Assembly: GCF_010537335.1 (NCBI RefSeq)
Contig: NZ_AP019711.1
Coordinates: forward strand, 992,001-1,056,000
DNA: 64,000 nt
Reading direction: 5' to 3'
DNA from: Amedibacterium intestinale
GTDB taxonomy: Bacteria > Bacillota_I > Bacilli_A > Erysipelotrichales > Erysipelotrichaceae
Below are positions 24,121 through 33,960 of the stretch, in pieces. A model generated the notes under the pieces. That model did no database searches and was not told the origin of the DNA. It saw only the letters and a program-made list of their open reading frames with translations. Within the stretch, counting starts at the first letter, position 1; each line of letters begins with the position of its first letter. The position numbers were made by a program, and so were the translations under genes.

Positions 24121-25884
24121 TTAATTTTGTTCAGCGTGTAAAATCTGATATAAATCTTCTGCCACTTTTAAAGGAATTACTTCTGCAATTTCCTCTACAC
24201 TAGCTTCTTTTAATCGTTTTAATGATTTAAATTGTTTCCATATTTCTTTTTTACGAACTTCTCCAATACCTTCAACTTCATCTAAAATCGACTTTGTCAT
24301 AGCCTTCCCACGAAGTTTTCGATGAAAAGAAATCGCAAAGCGATGCACTTCATCCTGCATTTGTGTTAATAAAAAGAATAAAGAACTTTCTCTTTCTACA
24401 GGAAGGATATTTCCATTTCGATCCATTAAATTGGCAGTATGGTGATTATCATCTTTTACCAAGCCACATAAAGTGATATCTACATCTAAGGCATCTAAAA
24501 TTTCTTTTGCGGCTTCTATTTGTAAATAACCCCCATCCACAATCAGTAAATCAGGAAATCTTCCTCTTTCCTTTAATAAACGAAAATATCTTCGATACAC
24601 AACTTCCTTCATGGAATCCAAATCCGATACATATTCTTTCAAACGATAGGTTCGATAATCTTTTTTACTTGGTTCTCCATCTACAAATACAACCATACCA
24701 CTGACATTAAATGCCCCTGAAATATGCGAGTTATCAAATAATTCAATACGATGAATTTCTTTCTTCAACAATGCTGATAACTGCTTCATCGCCTCTTCTT
24801 TTCGATGATCTTTACGCTCTACTAATTCAAATTTCTGCTGGTGAGCATTTTTCGCATTTACCAAAACCATTTCAACCAGCTTTAGTTTATCCCCACGTAA
24901 TGGCTGTATGATCTTCGCATTTAAAATCTCCTGTAAATGTGTTATATCATATTCTTTTGGAATTAGTATTTCACTAGGAAGTGGATTTGCTTCATAATAC
25001 TGCAAGATAAAAGAAACAAAGGCATCCATTGCATCTTCATACAAAGGGGTAATGGACAAGGTTCTTTCCAGCATCTTTCCTCCACGAAGAAAAAATCCCT
25101 GAATTGAAATATATCCTTTATCTACATAATACCCAAATACATCACGATCTTTACGATCTTTAAAATCAATTTGCTGTTTGGCTGTTACATGTTCAATAGA
25201 ATGAATCAAATCCAGTTTTTCTTTTGCTTTTTCAAACTGCATTTCTTCACTTGCTTTCTGCATTTCAGCATATAAATTTGAAACAATTTCTTTCACATCT
25301 CCATTTAAAAATTTTCGTATTCCTAAAGCCATCTGCGTATATACACTTTCATCAATATCCTTTACACATGGGGCAAGACATTGTCCCATGTGATAATACA
25401 GACATTCTTTTTTAGGAAGACGTTTGCATTTTCTTAATGGGTAAAGCTGATTTAAAAGCTTCATTGTTTCCCATGCAGCAGAACTGTCTGGAAAAGGTCC
25501 AAAGTACTCTGCTTTTTTATCTTTCGTGTTACGTACAACACGAAGAATAGGAGCTTTTTCCTTAGAAAGTTTTAAATATGGATAGCTTTTATCATCCATA
25601 AACATGATGTTATAAGGAGGAGTATGTTTTTTTATCAAATTAATTTCCAGCAGAAGTGCTTCTTTTTCACTGCCGCATACAATATATTCAAAATCGTCAA
25701 TATTAGAAACAAGACGAGTCGTCTTAAAATCATGCGCGCCTACAAAATACTGACGCACACGATTTTTTAACTTTTTCGCTTTTCCTACATAGATAATATC
25801 TCCCTCTTTGTTTTTCATCAAATAACAGCCAGGAAGTGCTGGCAAAATTGCCAGCTTATCTTCAATTTTTGCCATATTTGCCAT
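24121..25884 (-). CDS. uvrC: Excinuclease ABC subunit C
   Basis: 587 residues, normal length. N-terminal GIY-YIG nuclease (about 12-95: LPGCYLMKNKEGDIIYVGKAK), UVR motif (about 195-235), the RNase H-like 5' nuclease (about 370-520: IELFDNSHISGAFNVSGMVVF, LLIVDGGYLQ, DDNHHTANL) and the C-terminal helix-hairpin-helix (EVEGIGEVRKKEIWKQF). UvrC makes both incisions in nucleotide excision repair. It is 10 bases downstream of mutS2, so probably co-transcribed. Confidence 0.97.
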   Translation of the reverse strand: MANMAKIEDKLAILPALPGCYLMKNKEGDIIYVGKAKKLKNRVRQYFVGAHDFKTTRLVSNIDDFEYIVCGSEKEALLLEINLIKKHTPPYNIMFMDDKSYPYLKLSKEKAPILRVVRNTKDKKAEYFGPFPDSSAAWETMKLLNQLYPLRKCKRLPKKECLYYHMGQCLAPCVKDIDESVYTQMALGIRKFLNGDVKEIVSNLYAEMQKASEEMQFEKAKEKLDLIHSIEHVTAKQQIDFKDRKDRDVFGYYVDKGYISIQGFFLRGGKMLERTLSITPLYEDAMDAFVSFILQYYEANPLPSEILIPKEYDITHLQEILNAKIIQPLRGDKLKLVEMVLVNAKNAHQQKFELVERKDHRKEEAMKQLSALLKKEIHRIELFDNSHISGAFNVSGMVVFVDGEPSKKDYRTYRLKEYVSDLDSMKEVVYRRYFRLLKERGRFPDLLIVDGGYLQIEAAKEILDALDVDITLCGLVKDDNHHTANLMDRNGNILPVERESSLFFLLTQMQDEVHRFAISFHRKLRGKAMTKSILDEVEGIGEVRKKEIWKQFKSLKRLKEASVEEIAEVIPLKVAEDLYQILHAEQN

Positions 25885-25894
25885 ATAAAATCCT

Positions 25895-28210
25895 CTATTT
25901 CTTTTGTTTCAATTTCACAACGGTAGCACCAAGTCCCCCTTCGCCTTGTCCTCCCATCATATAGCTTTCTACATTCTGGTTTCGTTTTAAATAATCATGG
26001 ACACCTTTTCTTAGCTTGCCTGTCCCCATTCCATGAATGATACGAACCTGATATACTTTCGCAAGAATCGCATTATCCAAATATTTATCAATGACAGGAA
26101 TCGCTTCGGCAACACGCATACCAATGACATTGCATTCCATGGAAAAGGAAGTAATACGACTTTTGGAAACACCACTTTTTTTCTTTTTCTGTACTTGACG
26201 TGTTGCATGTGTAATTTCTTTTGTAGTTGTATTCATCTTCATATGATTTGCCAATACACATACTTTATCTTTTTGAATCGATAAAATTTCTCCATAATAA
26301 TTCAATTTCTTTAACTGAACATAATCCCCTACCGCAAAACTTTCTTCTTTTTCTTCTTCTGCCTCATTTTCTTCCACTTCAATATTAGACAAACGAGATT
26401 TTAAGGCACTGATTTCATGCGGTTTTGCGTCACTTTGTAACTGTTTTAACTGTTCCAGCACTTCATATGCTTCTTCTTTTGTTTCCTCAAGCTGTTTTTG
26501 TGCTTCATCTTTTACTTCCTGTAAGATCTTATCTTTTTCTTTCTGAAGGTGTTCTTTTTCTTTTTCAAGTTTTTCCTGCAGCTGTTTTACATCTTGTAGT
26601 TTTTCTTCCAGTTTTAGTTTTGCATCATGATGTTCCATTGCCAAGCGTTCTACTTTTTCTAAAGCAATGTCCGTATCATTTTTTTGTTCCTCTTTCATAT
26701 TTTTGGCATGTGCAATGATGGATTCTTTTAGTCCATAACGTTTCGCGATTTCAAAAGCATAAGACTGCCCGCTCATACCTTCAATATAACGATAAGTCGG
26801 TTTCATCGCATCCACATCAAATTCTACACTGGATAGTAAAATATCCTCATGCTGAGAAGCATATGTCTTTAAAGCAGAATAATGGGTTGTCGCTATAACC
26901 ATAGCCTTGTTTCTTCTTAATTCATCCAAAATCGCAACCGCCAAAGGCTCTCCTTCTTTTGGATCGGTCCCACTTCCCAACTCATCCAGTAAAACCAAAG
27001 AATGCTTTCCAGCATGTGCACAAATTTGGGCCATTTTTGAAATGTGAGAAGAAAAAGTAGATAACGATTCCTGAATAGATTGTTCATCTCCTATATCTAC
27101 AAATATATTGGTAAATAAAGGTACGATTGCTTCCTGCGCACTTACCGGCATTCCACACATTGTCATTGCGACAAACAAACCGATAGTTTTTAACGTAACC
27201 GTTTTCCCTCCGGTATTACTTCCTGTAATCAATAGACTATGATGAGGAGAAGCAATTTCATACGTATTGGCAACTACCTTTTCTGGTTCAATCAAAGGAT
27301 GACGGGCATCTTTTAAATACAAATGTTCATCTTTTGTATCTAGAGTAGCAACACATCCATCCATTTTCTTTGCCCAGGCACCTTTCGCAAAAATACTATC
27401 CAAAAGTGCCATCGTATCTAAATTACCTAACAATTCATATGCGACCGTTTTTACACCTTGACTTAATCCAAATAAAATCTTAGCGATTTCTTCCTGCTCT
27501 TTTGATACAAGACTTTGCAAGCGATTGTTTAAGACAAGAAGACTTCCAGGTTCAATATACGCAGTTTGTCCTGACGCACTTTCCCCATGAATAAATCCAT
27601 CAACACTATTTTTCTCTGCGATTTTTACAAGCACACAAGTTCTTCCATTTCTTTGTGTCGTAATCGTATCCATTAATTTTGATGCATTTCTTGCGATAAA
27701 ACGCTGTACTTCCTTGTTGATATCTCCCTCACATATACGAATAGATTTACGTACAGATTTTAATTCTGCACTAGCGCTGTCCATCACCTCATAATTAACA
27801 GAAATACAGCGTTCAATTTCACTTGCTGTTTTTCTTTGATCGCTAAAAGAATCAACAAGTTCTTTTAAAGATGGAGTTTCTAAATCACACCCCTTAAAAT
27901 AAGATGTAATGTGCTCACAAGAACGTATTCCATCCGCGATACGACGTAATTCCATAGCGCTTAATGTAGCATCTTTCTTACTTGCTTCAATACTTTCCTG
28001 TGTATCATGAAGACCTTGAAAAGAAGGAGCCCCATAACGTATCAATAAATCATAGGCTTCCTTTGTTCTTTGCAGTTCACGCTTGACCCACAATTCTTCA
28101 AAACGTGGGGAAAGTTGTCGTATTTTCTTTTTTCCCAGGGAAAAGCAGCAATGCTGGGCGATCTGTTCCTTTACATTCTGCAATTCTAATGATTCAAATC
28201 TATCTTTCAT
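25895..28210 (-). CDS. mutS2: Endonuclease MutS2
   Basis: 771 residues. MutS-type core with the ATPase Walker A SLLITGSNTGGKTVTLKT, signature and Walker B LVLLDELGSGTDPKEG, a coiled-coil region (about 510-620) and a C-terminal Smr nuclease domain (about 695-771, VRIIHGMGTGKLRKGVHDYL). MutS2 lacks the mismatch-recognition domain of MutS. It acts on branched DNA and, in some species, on stalled ribosomes. Start at 28210 chosen for GGGAGGAAG. It overlaps cvpA by 11 bases. Confidence 0.97.
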   Translation of the reverse strand: MKDRFESLELQNVKEQIAQHCCFSLGKKKIRQLSPRFEELWVKRELQRTKEAYDLLIRYGAPSFQGLHDTQESIEASKKDATLSAMELRRIADGIRSCEHITSYFKGCDLETPSLKELVDSFSDQRKTASEIERCISVNYEVMDSASAELKSVRKSIRICEGDINKEVQRFIARNASKLMDTITTQRNGRTCVLVKIAEKNSVDGFIHGESASGQTAYIEPGSLLVLNNRLQSLVSKEQEEIAKILFGLSQGVKTVAYELLGNLDTMALLDSIFAKGAWAKKMDGCVATLDTKDEHLYLKDARHPLIEPEKVVANTYEIASPHHSLLITGSNTGGKTVTLKTIGLFVAMTMCGMPVSAQEAIVPLFTNIFVDIGDEQSIQESLSTFSSHISKMAQICAHAGKHSLVLLDELGSGTDPKEGEPLAVAILDELRRNKAMVIATTHYSALKTYASQHEDILLSSVEFDVDAMKPTYRYIEGMSGQSYAFEIAKRYGLKESIIAHAKNMKEEQKNDTDIALEKVERLAMEHHDAKLKLEEKLQDVKQLQEKLEKEKEHLQKEKDKILQEVKDEAQKQLEETKEEAYEVLEQLKQLQSDAKPHEISALKSRLSNIEVEENEAEEEKEESFAVGDYVQLKKLNYYGEILSIQKDKVCVLANHMKMNTTTKEITHATRQVQKKKKSGVSKSRITSFSMECNVIGMRVAEAIPVIDKYLDNAILAKVYQVRIIHGMGTGKLRKGVHDYLKRNQNVESYMMGGQGEGGLGATVVKLKQKK

Positions 28211-28820
28211 GTTCTTCCTCCCTGTTTTGTACACCATATATTTCTGTATTTATATCCATTGATTGTAACGCCTCTTCAAATTTCTGAAGCTCTTTCATTG
28301 GTTCTTCTAAATAAAACATTAGCTGATCACTAATTGGAATGCTGTAGCGAAGAATCGATTGTCTTCCGATCTGTGACCAGTCATTCCAAAACAAAAGCTG
28401 TGTAAACAAGAACGCCACCAGCATCAAAAAGCATGACTGGACAATACCTAAAAGTGCTCCTCCCACTTTATTTAACCATGATACTATCGGAATTTTCTGT
28501 ACTAGTTTTGCGATTGGTTTTAATAATAAAATCAGGAAATTTCCTATAATAAATAAAATAACAAACCAGGCTAAACGATTTATCGTTGTATACAGCATTG
28601 CATCCATCAAAAGTGAAGCTGATGTCAACATTTCCTGCTGATAAAGTGGAATCGACTGTGCAAAAGGAACAGATAAGTTCCATGCAAGAACGCCTGTGAC
28701 AAAGAATCCTAATAGACTTAATAGTTTCCATAAAAAACCATTTTTCCAGCCAGTATATATACAAACGGCTATTACGATAACCGCAATAAAATTAACAACA
28801 AATACTGCATTTACTTCCAC
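28200..28820 (-). CDS. CvpA family membrane protein
   Basis: 206 residues with four membrane segments in the first 150. The CvpA pattern is present: a short first helix, GWKNGFLWKLLSLLGFFVTGVLAW, then VSWLNKVGGALLGIVQSCFLML. Family role is uncertain (colicin V production, envelope stress, biofilm). Located directly before mutS2, the usual Firmicute neighbour. Confidence 0.88.
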   Translation of the reverse strand: MEVNAVFVVNFIAVIVIAVCIYTGWKNGFLWKLLSLLGFFVTGVLAWNLSVPFAQSIPLYQQEMLTSASLLMDAMLYTTINRLAWFVILFIIGNFLILLLKPIAKLVQKIPIVSWLNKVGGALLGIVQSCFLMLVAFLFTQLLFWNDWSQIGRQSILRYSIPISDQLMFYLEEPMKELQKFEEALQSMDINTEIYGVQNREEEHER

Positions 28821-28965
28821 ACGATCACCTGTATCCTTTCAATTTTTTATTTTATCATATTTTAAAAGTGAATGTAAAATACTTAACGAGTTAACAAATA
28901 CAACATTTTATTATCCAACCCCTCTAGTTTATGGTAAAATAAATAGCACACCAAGGAGGTTACCT

Positions 28966-29844
28966 ATGTCAACCTATACGAAAACTATGAATCCTGCACA
29001 AATTGAAGAATTAGAACATCGACTAAAAGACTGTACAAAACGAAAAACTCCTCCCTATGCATTGTATCAGTATAAAACATCCGATTGTGTGATTACTGCT
29101 TATGCTTCTGGAAAAGTTGTTTTTCAGGGAGAAGGTGCTGATTTTTATATAGATTCACTGCCATCTGAAAAAAAATCTACTCCTGCAGCTTCTATAAAAG
29201 AACAATTTCCGCAATGTGGAAGTGATGAAGTTGGTACAGGAGATTATTTTGGTCCAGTAGTAGTATGCGCAGCTTATGTAAAACAAGAACAAGTTTCCTG
29301 GTTAAAAAGCCTGGGGATACAAGATTCCAAGGCAATGGATGATGCCTATATACGAAAAATAGGAAATCAGGTAATGAGTGAAATCCCTCACAGTCTGTTA
29401 ATTTTAAACAATGCAAAATACAATCAAATTCACTCTTCGCATAATATGGTTGCGATAAAATCAAAACTGCACAATCAGGCTTATGTGCACTTACAGAAAA
29501 AAATAGGAATGCTTCCTTCCCTTTGTGTTGTCGATCAGTTTGTGGCAGAAAATTCTTATTATCGTTATTTAAAAAATGAAAAAGAAGTAATCAAAAATCT
29601 GCACTTTGAAACAAAGGCAGAAAATAAATATCTTAGCGTTGCCTGTGCATCTTTAATTGCGCGTTATGCATTTCTATTGTCCTTTGATGCCATGCAGCAG
29701 CGCTATAACTTTTCTTTTCCTAAAGGTGCTGGAAAAAACGTAGACATCAGTATTCAGAATTTTGTAGAAAAATATGGAAAAGAAGAACTGTACAATATCG
29801 CAAAACTTCATTTTGCGAACACAAACAAGGCAAAAATCATGTAA
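28966..29844 (+). CDS. rnhC: Ribonuclease HIII
   Basis: 292 residues. N-terminal TBP-like substrate-binding domain (about 1-75), then the RNase HII/III core with CGSDEVGTGDYFGPVVVCAAYV near residues 84-105 (first Asp-Glu pair), SKAMDD, CVVDQF, and KAENKYLSVACASLIAR. Degrades RNA in RNA-DNA hybrids. Divergent from cvpA-mutS2-uvrC, a common arrangement. The frame is open 90 codons upstream across the promoter, but AAGGAGG marks the ATG at 28966. Confidence 0.95.
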   Translation: MSTYTKTMNPAQIEELEHRLKDCTKRKTPPYALYQYKTSDCVITAYASGKVVFQGEGADFYIDSLPSEKKSTPAASIKEQFPQCGSDEVGTGDYFGPVVVCAAYVKQEQVSWLKSLGIQDSKAMDDAYIRKIGNQVMSEIPHSLLILNNAKYNQIHSSHNMVAIKSKLHNQAYVHLQKKIGMLPSLCVVDQFVAENSYYRYLKNEKEVIKNLHFETKAENKYLSVACASLIARYAFLLSFDAMQQRYNFSFPKGAGKNVDISIQNFVEKYGKEELYNIAKLHFANTNKAKIM

Positions 29845-29855
29845 GGAGAATGCTT

Positions 29856-30149
29856 ATGAAAAGAAAATTACCTGGAATAATAATATTACAAAGTGGAAAA
29901 CCAACAATAGAAATAGAAGGCAAAATATATTCTTTAAAAAGAACTTATCGAAGACTGCAGGTTGCTTATCAAGTTGCTTTTTGTATCCTTGCTGTACTTA
30001 TGATTTTGTTTCTTCCTGATTATCTTCCTTTTCCTTTTTTTGTTTCATTAGGAATTATGATCCTTGCTGTATTGCTTCTATGGTTTCTTTTGCCTTTTTT
30101 ACTTGGCTTATTTATGCCTAAGAAATCTTCTGCATATATTGAAAAATAA
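29856..30149 (+). CDS. Small two-helix membrane protein
   Basis: 97 residues, no family recognised. A basic N-terminal stretch (about 1-38, with a short beta-like IIILQSGKPTIEIEGKIYSL) precedes two strong hydrophobic helices (about 41-60 and 65-88). AAGGAG precedes the ATG, 11 bases after rnhC, so it is expressed with it. A terminator follows directly. Confidence 0.65.
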   Translation: MKRKLPGIIILQSGKPTIEIEGKIYSLKRTYRRLQVAYQVAFCILAVLMILFLPDYLPFPFFVSLGIMILAVLLLWFLLPFLLGLFMPKKSSAYIEK

Positions 30150-30172
30150 ACCAGCTCTCGCTGGTTTTATTG
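30148..30172 (+). terminator. Terminator after the rnhC operon
   Basis: AAACCAGC-TCTC-GCTGGTTT with a T-rich tail. It may also serve the convergent dCMP deaminase gene. Confidence 0.85.
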
Positions 30173-30655
30173 TATATTTTCTTCTTTTTCTACACACAGA
30201 TTCACTTTATAAGGAAGCTGCTGCAATATTACCCCTGCTGCACGCAGCATCTTTTTACTTGCAATTGTCGCATCGGTATTTGCATACTTATCAGATTCAT
30301 AAACGATACGGCTGATGCCACTTTGTATGATTGCTTTTGCACATTCGTTACATGGAAATAAAGAAACATATAAACTGCATCCTCGCAAATCATTTTTACT
30401 ATTTAATATAGCATTTAATTCTGCATGAACAACATATGGATATTTCGTATTGCCAAACTCTCCTTCACGATCCCATGGAAACACATCATCACTGCATCCA
30501 TTTGGAAAGCCATTATACCCAATACTTACCACGCGATGCTCATTACTAACAATAACCGCTCCTACCTGTGTGCTTGGATCTTTGCTGCGCATAGCACTTA
30601 AATGTGCCAATCCCATAAAATATTCATCCCAAGTAAGTACATTTTTCCTCTTCAT
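30167..30655 (-). CDS. dCMP deaminase (ComEB family)
   Basis: 162 residues. Zinc and catalytic motifs are VHAELNAI (about residues 87-94) and FPCNECAKAI (about 113-122). SKDPSTQVGAVIV and NGFPNGC are also typical. The enzyme makes dUMP for thymidylate synthesis and fits functionally with the dUTPase at 40.3 kb. Monocistronic. Confidence 0.95.
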   Translation of the reverse strand: MKRKNVLTWDEYFMGLAHLSAMRSKDPSTQVGAVIVSNEHRVVSIGYNGFPNGCSDDVFPWDREGEFGNTKYPYVVHAELNAILNSKNDLRGCSLYVSLFPCNECAKAIIQSGISRIVYESDKYANTDATIASKKMLRAAGVILQQLPYKVNLCVEKEENIQ

Positions 30656-30797
30656 GCTATCGACCTCTCATTGCTTTTAGTATACCATATCTTCTAAATA
30701 TCCAAAAGTATAAATATCTTGATATATATTGCAGCCATTCAAATGGCTTATAAATTTTCTTAAACCTATAATATTCTGTATTCTTCTATTTTCTTAT

Positions 30798-32036
30798 TTA
30801 CTGCAATTTATACTGCTTATTGTATGCCTTTTTTAATGTTTCTGCATAATCCATATATCCATATTCCTTGAAAGTTTCTATCACTTGCTTATCAACATTT
30901 TTTTCTAAAGGTTCTACACGCTTTGTCTGATAAGTTGTATATACTAATCCGCTAGTAAATATAAGTAGCGCAAAACAAGTTTGCAGCCGAATATAATGCC
31001 ATTCTTTTTTTCTAGAAAATAGGATGCCTAATAAAAAACCAGTGACACCTCCGCCAATATGAGAAAAGACAGATAGACCTGGAAGAAGGCATACAAGAAG
31101 ATCTAGTGCCAAAAAGCGTAAAAGTATTTTTTGTATGAATGGTGCTTCATATCTTTTTCCTTCCAGAACCCATGCAAAATAAGAACCTGTCAATCCAAAA
31201 ATAGCAGCTCCGGCACCAAACCCAACTGCATTCGCTTCTCCTACCAGCATAAATACATTTCCAACTAAACCAGATATTATGAAAATTAGAAAGAATTGAT
31301 ATTTTTTAAATATTGGTTCACAAATTTTACCAACACTATATAAAGCATATATAGAAACAGGGAAAAGCAGCAAATCCCCTTGAACAAACATAGAAGTAAA
31401 CAATCGAAAATATTCATGATTTGCCACAACATTCATTTTATAGTAACATCCGCTTAAAATCCATCCAGCTAAAGAACTGTTCAAATATATCCCCAATAAA
31501 AAAGAAATGATTGTAAAGCTACTGCATACAAACACAAGAAAAAGAGTTAAATACGGATATATTTTTTTCAGCGTAGACTTCAGCAGTTTCTTTTGATTTT
31601 TCAACTGTACACTTTCAATATGTCCGCTAATATGAACAAATTCATTTTGTAAATCTTCAACATCATGCAGTACGCGATTCAATTTTGGAAATAATTTTAA
31701 AATAGATACATCACTAACACCATCTTTATGTACAAATACCTGCTTCAAAGGAGCTGCATGATCCATATGATTATCTATTGTCGATAATTCTAATGGTTCT
31801 CCCTGCTTTTGAATCAGTGAGTAAAGCATCATAAAAACCGGATGTACATAACTATCCCAAGAAGCATCATCATCTTTCTCATAGATGACATGAATCACCG
31901 GATGCTGTTTGTGCTTTGGATTTGCCAGCCATATTTCATGCTTTTCTTTTGCGACTCGCATGATTTGATAATTATGTTCACAAACAAGATATTCTACAAT
32001 CTGATAAGCAGAAATGAATGCTTTAGAATATTCCAT
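30798..32036 (-). CDS. Rhomboid-family membrane protein lacking the catalytic serine
   Basis: 412 residues. A soluble N-terminal domain (about 1-150) as in YqgP-type rhomboids is followed by about seven membrane segments. The serine-loop motif, normally GxSGAIFG, here reads GAGAAIFG (about 270-277), with glycine at the serine position. The histidine motif is kept (SHIGGGVTGF, about 326), and the NHEYFRLFTSMFVQGD segment matches the first-loop region. It is probably a pseudo-protease. Located immediately downstream of the RluD-type gene on the same strand. Confidence 0.8.
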   Translation of the reverse strand: MEYSKAFISAYQIVEYLVCEHNYQIMRVAKEKHEIWLANPKHKQHPVIHVIYEKDDDASWDSYVHPVFMMLYSLIQKQGEPLELSTIDNHMDHAAPLKQVFVHKDGVSDVSILKLFPKLNRVLHDVEDLQNEFVHISGHIESVQLKNQKKLLKSTLKKIYPYLTLFLVFVCSSFTIISFLLGIYLNSSLAGWILSGCYYKMNVVANHEYFRLFTSMFVQGDLLLFPVSIYALYSVGKICEPIFKKYQFFLIFIISGLVGNVFMLVGEANAVGFGAGAAIFGLTGSYFAWVLEGKRYEAPFIQKILLRFLALDLLVCLLPGLSVFSHIGGGVTGFLLGILFSRKKEWHYIRLQTCFALLIFTSGLVYTTYQTKRVEPLEKNVDKQVIETFKEYGYMDYAETLKKAYNKQYKLQ

Positions 32037-32038
32037 TC

Positions 32039-32956
32039 TTATTTCTGTTCCTTTCTTAATTCTTCTAAAATATCTTCAAATTGTTTTGGAAGCGGCGCTT
32101 CTACCGTAATTTTTTCATTTGTGGAAGGATGAACAAATGTTAACTGATGAGCATGTAAAAGCTGTCCTCCACAATCCATTGTTTTACGATAAGAATATTT
32201 CTCATCACCAACAACGGGATGTCCGATGTATTGCATATGTACACGAATCTGATGCGTTCTTCCTGTCTCCAAACGACACTCTACAAGTGTATAATTTTTA
32301 AAACGTTCAATAACTTTAAAATGCGTACGTGCGTCTTTTGAATTTACTTCTGTAACAGCCATTTTCTGACGATCTTTTACATCTCGTCCAATCGGCGCAT
32401 CAATTGTACCAAACTCATGTTCAATTACTCCATGTACCAAAGCATAATATAAACGATTTACCGTTTTGCTTTGCAGCTGTTCACTTAAACTAACATGTGC
32501 TTTATCATTTTTCGCAACAATTAATAATCCTGTTGTATCTTTATCAATACGATGAACGATTCCCGGACGAAGAACACCATTAATACCAGATAAATCTTTA
32601 CAATGGTACAACAAACCATTCACCAGTGTTCCAGTTTGATTTCCAGCAGCTGGATGTACAACCATATTGCGAGGTTTATTTATGACAATGACATCACTAT
32701 CTTCATAACGAATATCTAAATCCATTTTTTCAGGCTTTGCTTCTAATTCTACTTCATCATCAAAGCAGGCATAGATATGATCCCCTGTTTTTACTTTGTA
32801 ATTTGCTTTTGAAACTTTGTCATTCACAAGAAGCACTCCATCCTGCAATAATGACTGAACACGACTTCTTGACAGGTCTTTTTCTTTATCACTTACATAC
32901 TTATCCAAACGACATAATGCATCTTCTTCTAATACCGTTAAATCTATTTTTCGCAT
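32039..32956 (-). CDS. RluD-type 23S rRNA pseudouridine synthase
   Basis: 305 residues. N-terminal S4 RNA-binding domain (about 12-75), then the RluA-family catalytic core with PGIVHRIDKDTTGLLIVAK (catalytic aspartate in HRIDKDT), RTHQIRVHMQYIGHPVVGD. RluD modifies helix 69 of 23S rRNA; closely related RluA/RluC paralogues cannot be separated by eye. It overlaps lspA by 13 bases, a very common Firmicute pair. Confidence 0.92.
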   Translation of the reverse strand: MRKIDLTVLEEDALCRLDKYVSDKEKDLSRSRVQSLLQDGVLLVNDKVSKANYKVKTGDHIYACFDDEVELEAKPEKMDLDIRYEDSDVIVINKPRNMVVHPAAGNQTGTLVNGLLYHCKDLSGINGVLRPGIVHRIDKDTTGLLIVAKNDKAHVSLSEQLQSKTVNRLYYALVHGVIEHEFGTIDAPIGRDVKDRQKMAVTEVNSKDARTHFKVIERFKNYTLVECRLETGRTHQIRVHMQYIGHPVVGDEKYSYRKTMDCGGQLLHAHQLTFVHPSTNEKITVEAPLPKQFEDILEELRKEQK

Positions 32957-33420
32957 CTATGAAACCCTCCATAACTTTCTAAAAAAATGGACACAAACAA
33001 TAAAAATACTCCAATACATAGCGCCATATCGGCAATATTAAATACTGGAAAATCATATCCTAAAATTATAAAATCGAGAAAATCACGTACATATTGAAAA
33101 CATAAGCGATCAATAAAATTACCTATCGTTCCTGCAATCATGAACACAAGTGCATATTGTGTAATCTTATCTTTTTTATCCATTGTAAAATAAAAATAAA
33201 ACATAATCCCTAAAGCAAGCAAGGTTACAATATAGAAAAAAATCATTTTTCCTTCCATCATGCTCCAGGCAGCACCTGTATTATGTACATACGTCAAATT
33301 AAAAAAGCCTGGTATAATTTCCTTACTGTCCCCTAACGCAAATGTATTGCTGATTCCTATTTTACTTAGCTGATCCGCAACTATTAACAAAATTCCTACT
33401 GCTATATGTTTAACTCTCAT
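32944..33420 (-). CDS. lspA: Lipoprotein signal peptidase (signal peptidase II)
   Basis: 158 residues, four membrane helices. Catalytic aspartates are in GTIGNFIDRL (about 110-119) and VFNIADMALCIG (about 135-146). LspA cleaves prolipoproteins before the lipid-modified cysteine. The start follows AAAGG at longish spacing. Confidence 0.95.
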   Translation of the reverse strand: MRVKHIAVGILLIVADQLSKIGISNTFALGDSKEIIPGFFNLTYVHNTGAAWSMMEGKMIFFYIVTLLALGIMFYFYFTMDKKDKITQYALVFMIAGTIGNFIDRLCFQYVRDFLDFIILGYDFPVFNIADMALCIGVFLLFVSIFLESYGGFHRCEK

Positions 33421-33558
33421 AACGATTGTATCCTTTCTAAAAATGGTGTTACCATTTTACATAAGCGAACCAATTATAACAAAGTTTTATACTATCGTCC
33501 ACCATACATTTCAGACATTTTAACTATTAAAAGTTAAACATCATAAATAATAGAATAT

Positions 33559-33825
33559 TTATATATTTTCAAAAAGACGTATAAAAAACATTTTAAAACC
33601 ATCTTCTAGAGCAGATGTACTTACATCCTTTGCGGCAATATCATAGTAATATTTTCCACTTGCAATATCTTTAGACAAGGAATCTAAAGGAAATCCATGT
33701 ACTCGTTTTCTATGAGGTTTTGAAACGAGCAAAAATGGCTCTGTAGCTAGTGAATCATCCATGCTTGAATAACAAGTATTTTCATTAAATACAAAGGATA
33801 TTGTATTTCTATATCTACCAGTCAT
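33559..33825 (-). CDS. Small hypothetical protein
   Basis: 88 residues, not recognised. GGAGGAG stands at good distance before the ATG, so translation is plausible. No membrane segment, signal or motif is seen. It lies alone between lspA and the interrupted aldehyde-type operon, in an AT-rich stretch, and could be a remnant of a longer gene. Confidence 0.4.
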   Translation of the reverse strand: MTGRYRNTISFVFNENTCYSSMDDSLATEPFLLVSKPHRKRVHGFPLDSLSKDIASGKYYYDIAAKDVSTSALEDGFKMFFIRLFENI

Positions 33826-33960
33826 TTCTCCTCCATGTTTCTCAATTTACGAATAAATAAGGGATTTATGATTAATATTCTACTCATATAAAAGTTTTTT
33901 ATAAGTACACTATCAAGAATACATATTCATTTTATTTAATAAATCCAATTTAATATTATT

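Noticed and set aside
28105-28287. Short plus-strand frame antisense to the mutS2 start
   Set aside because: Lies fully within cvpA/mutS2 coding sequence, has no ribosome site and no recognisable protein pattern.
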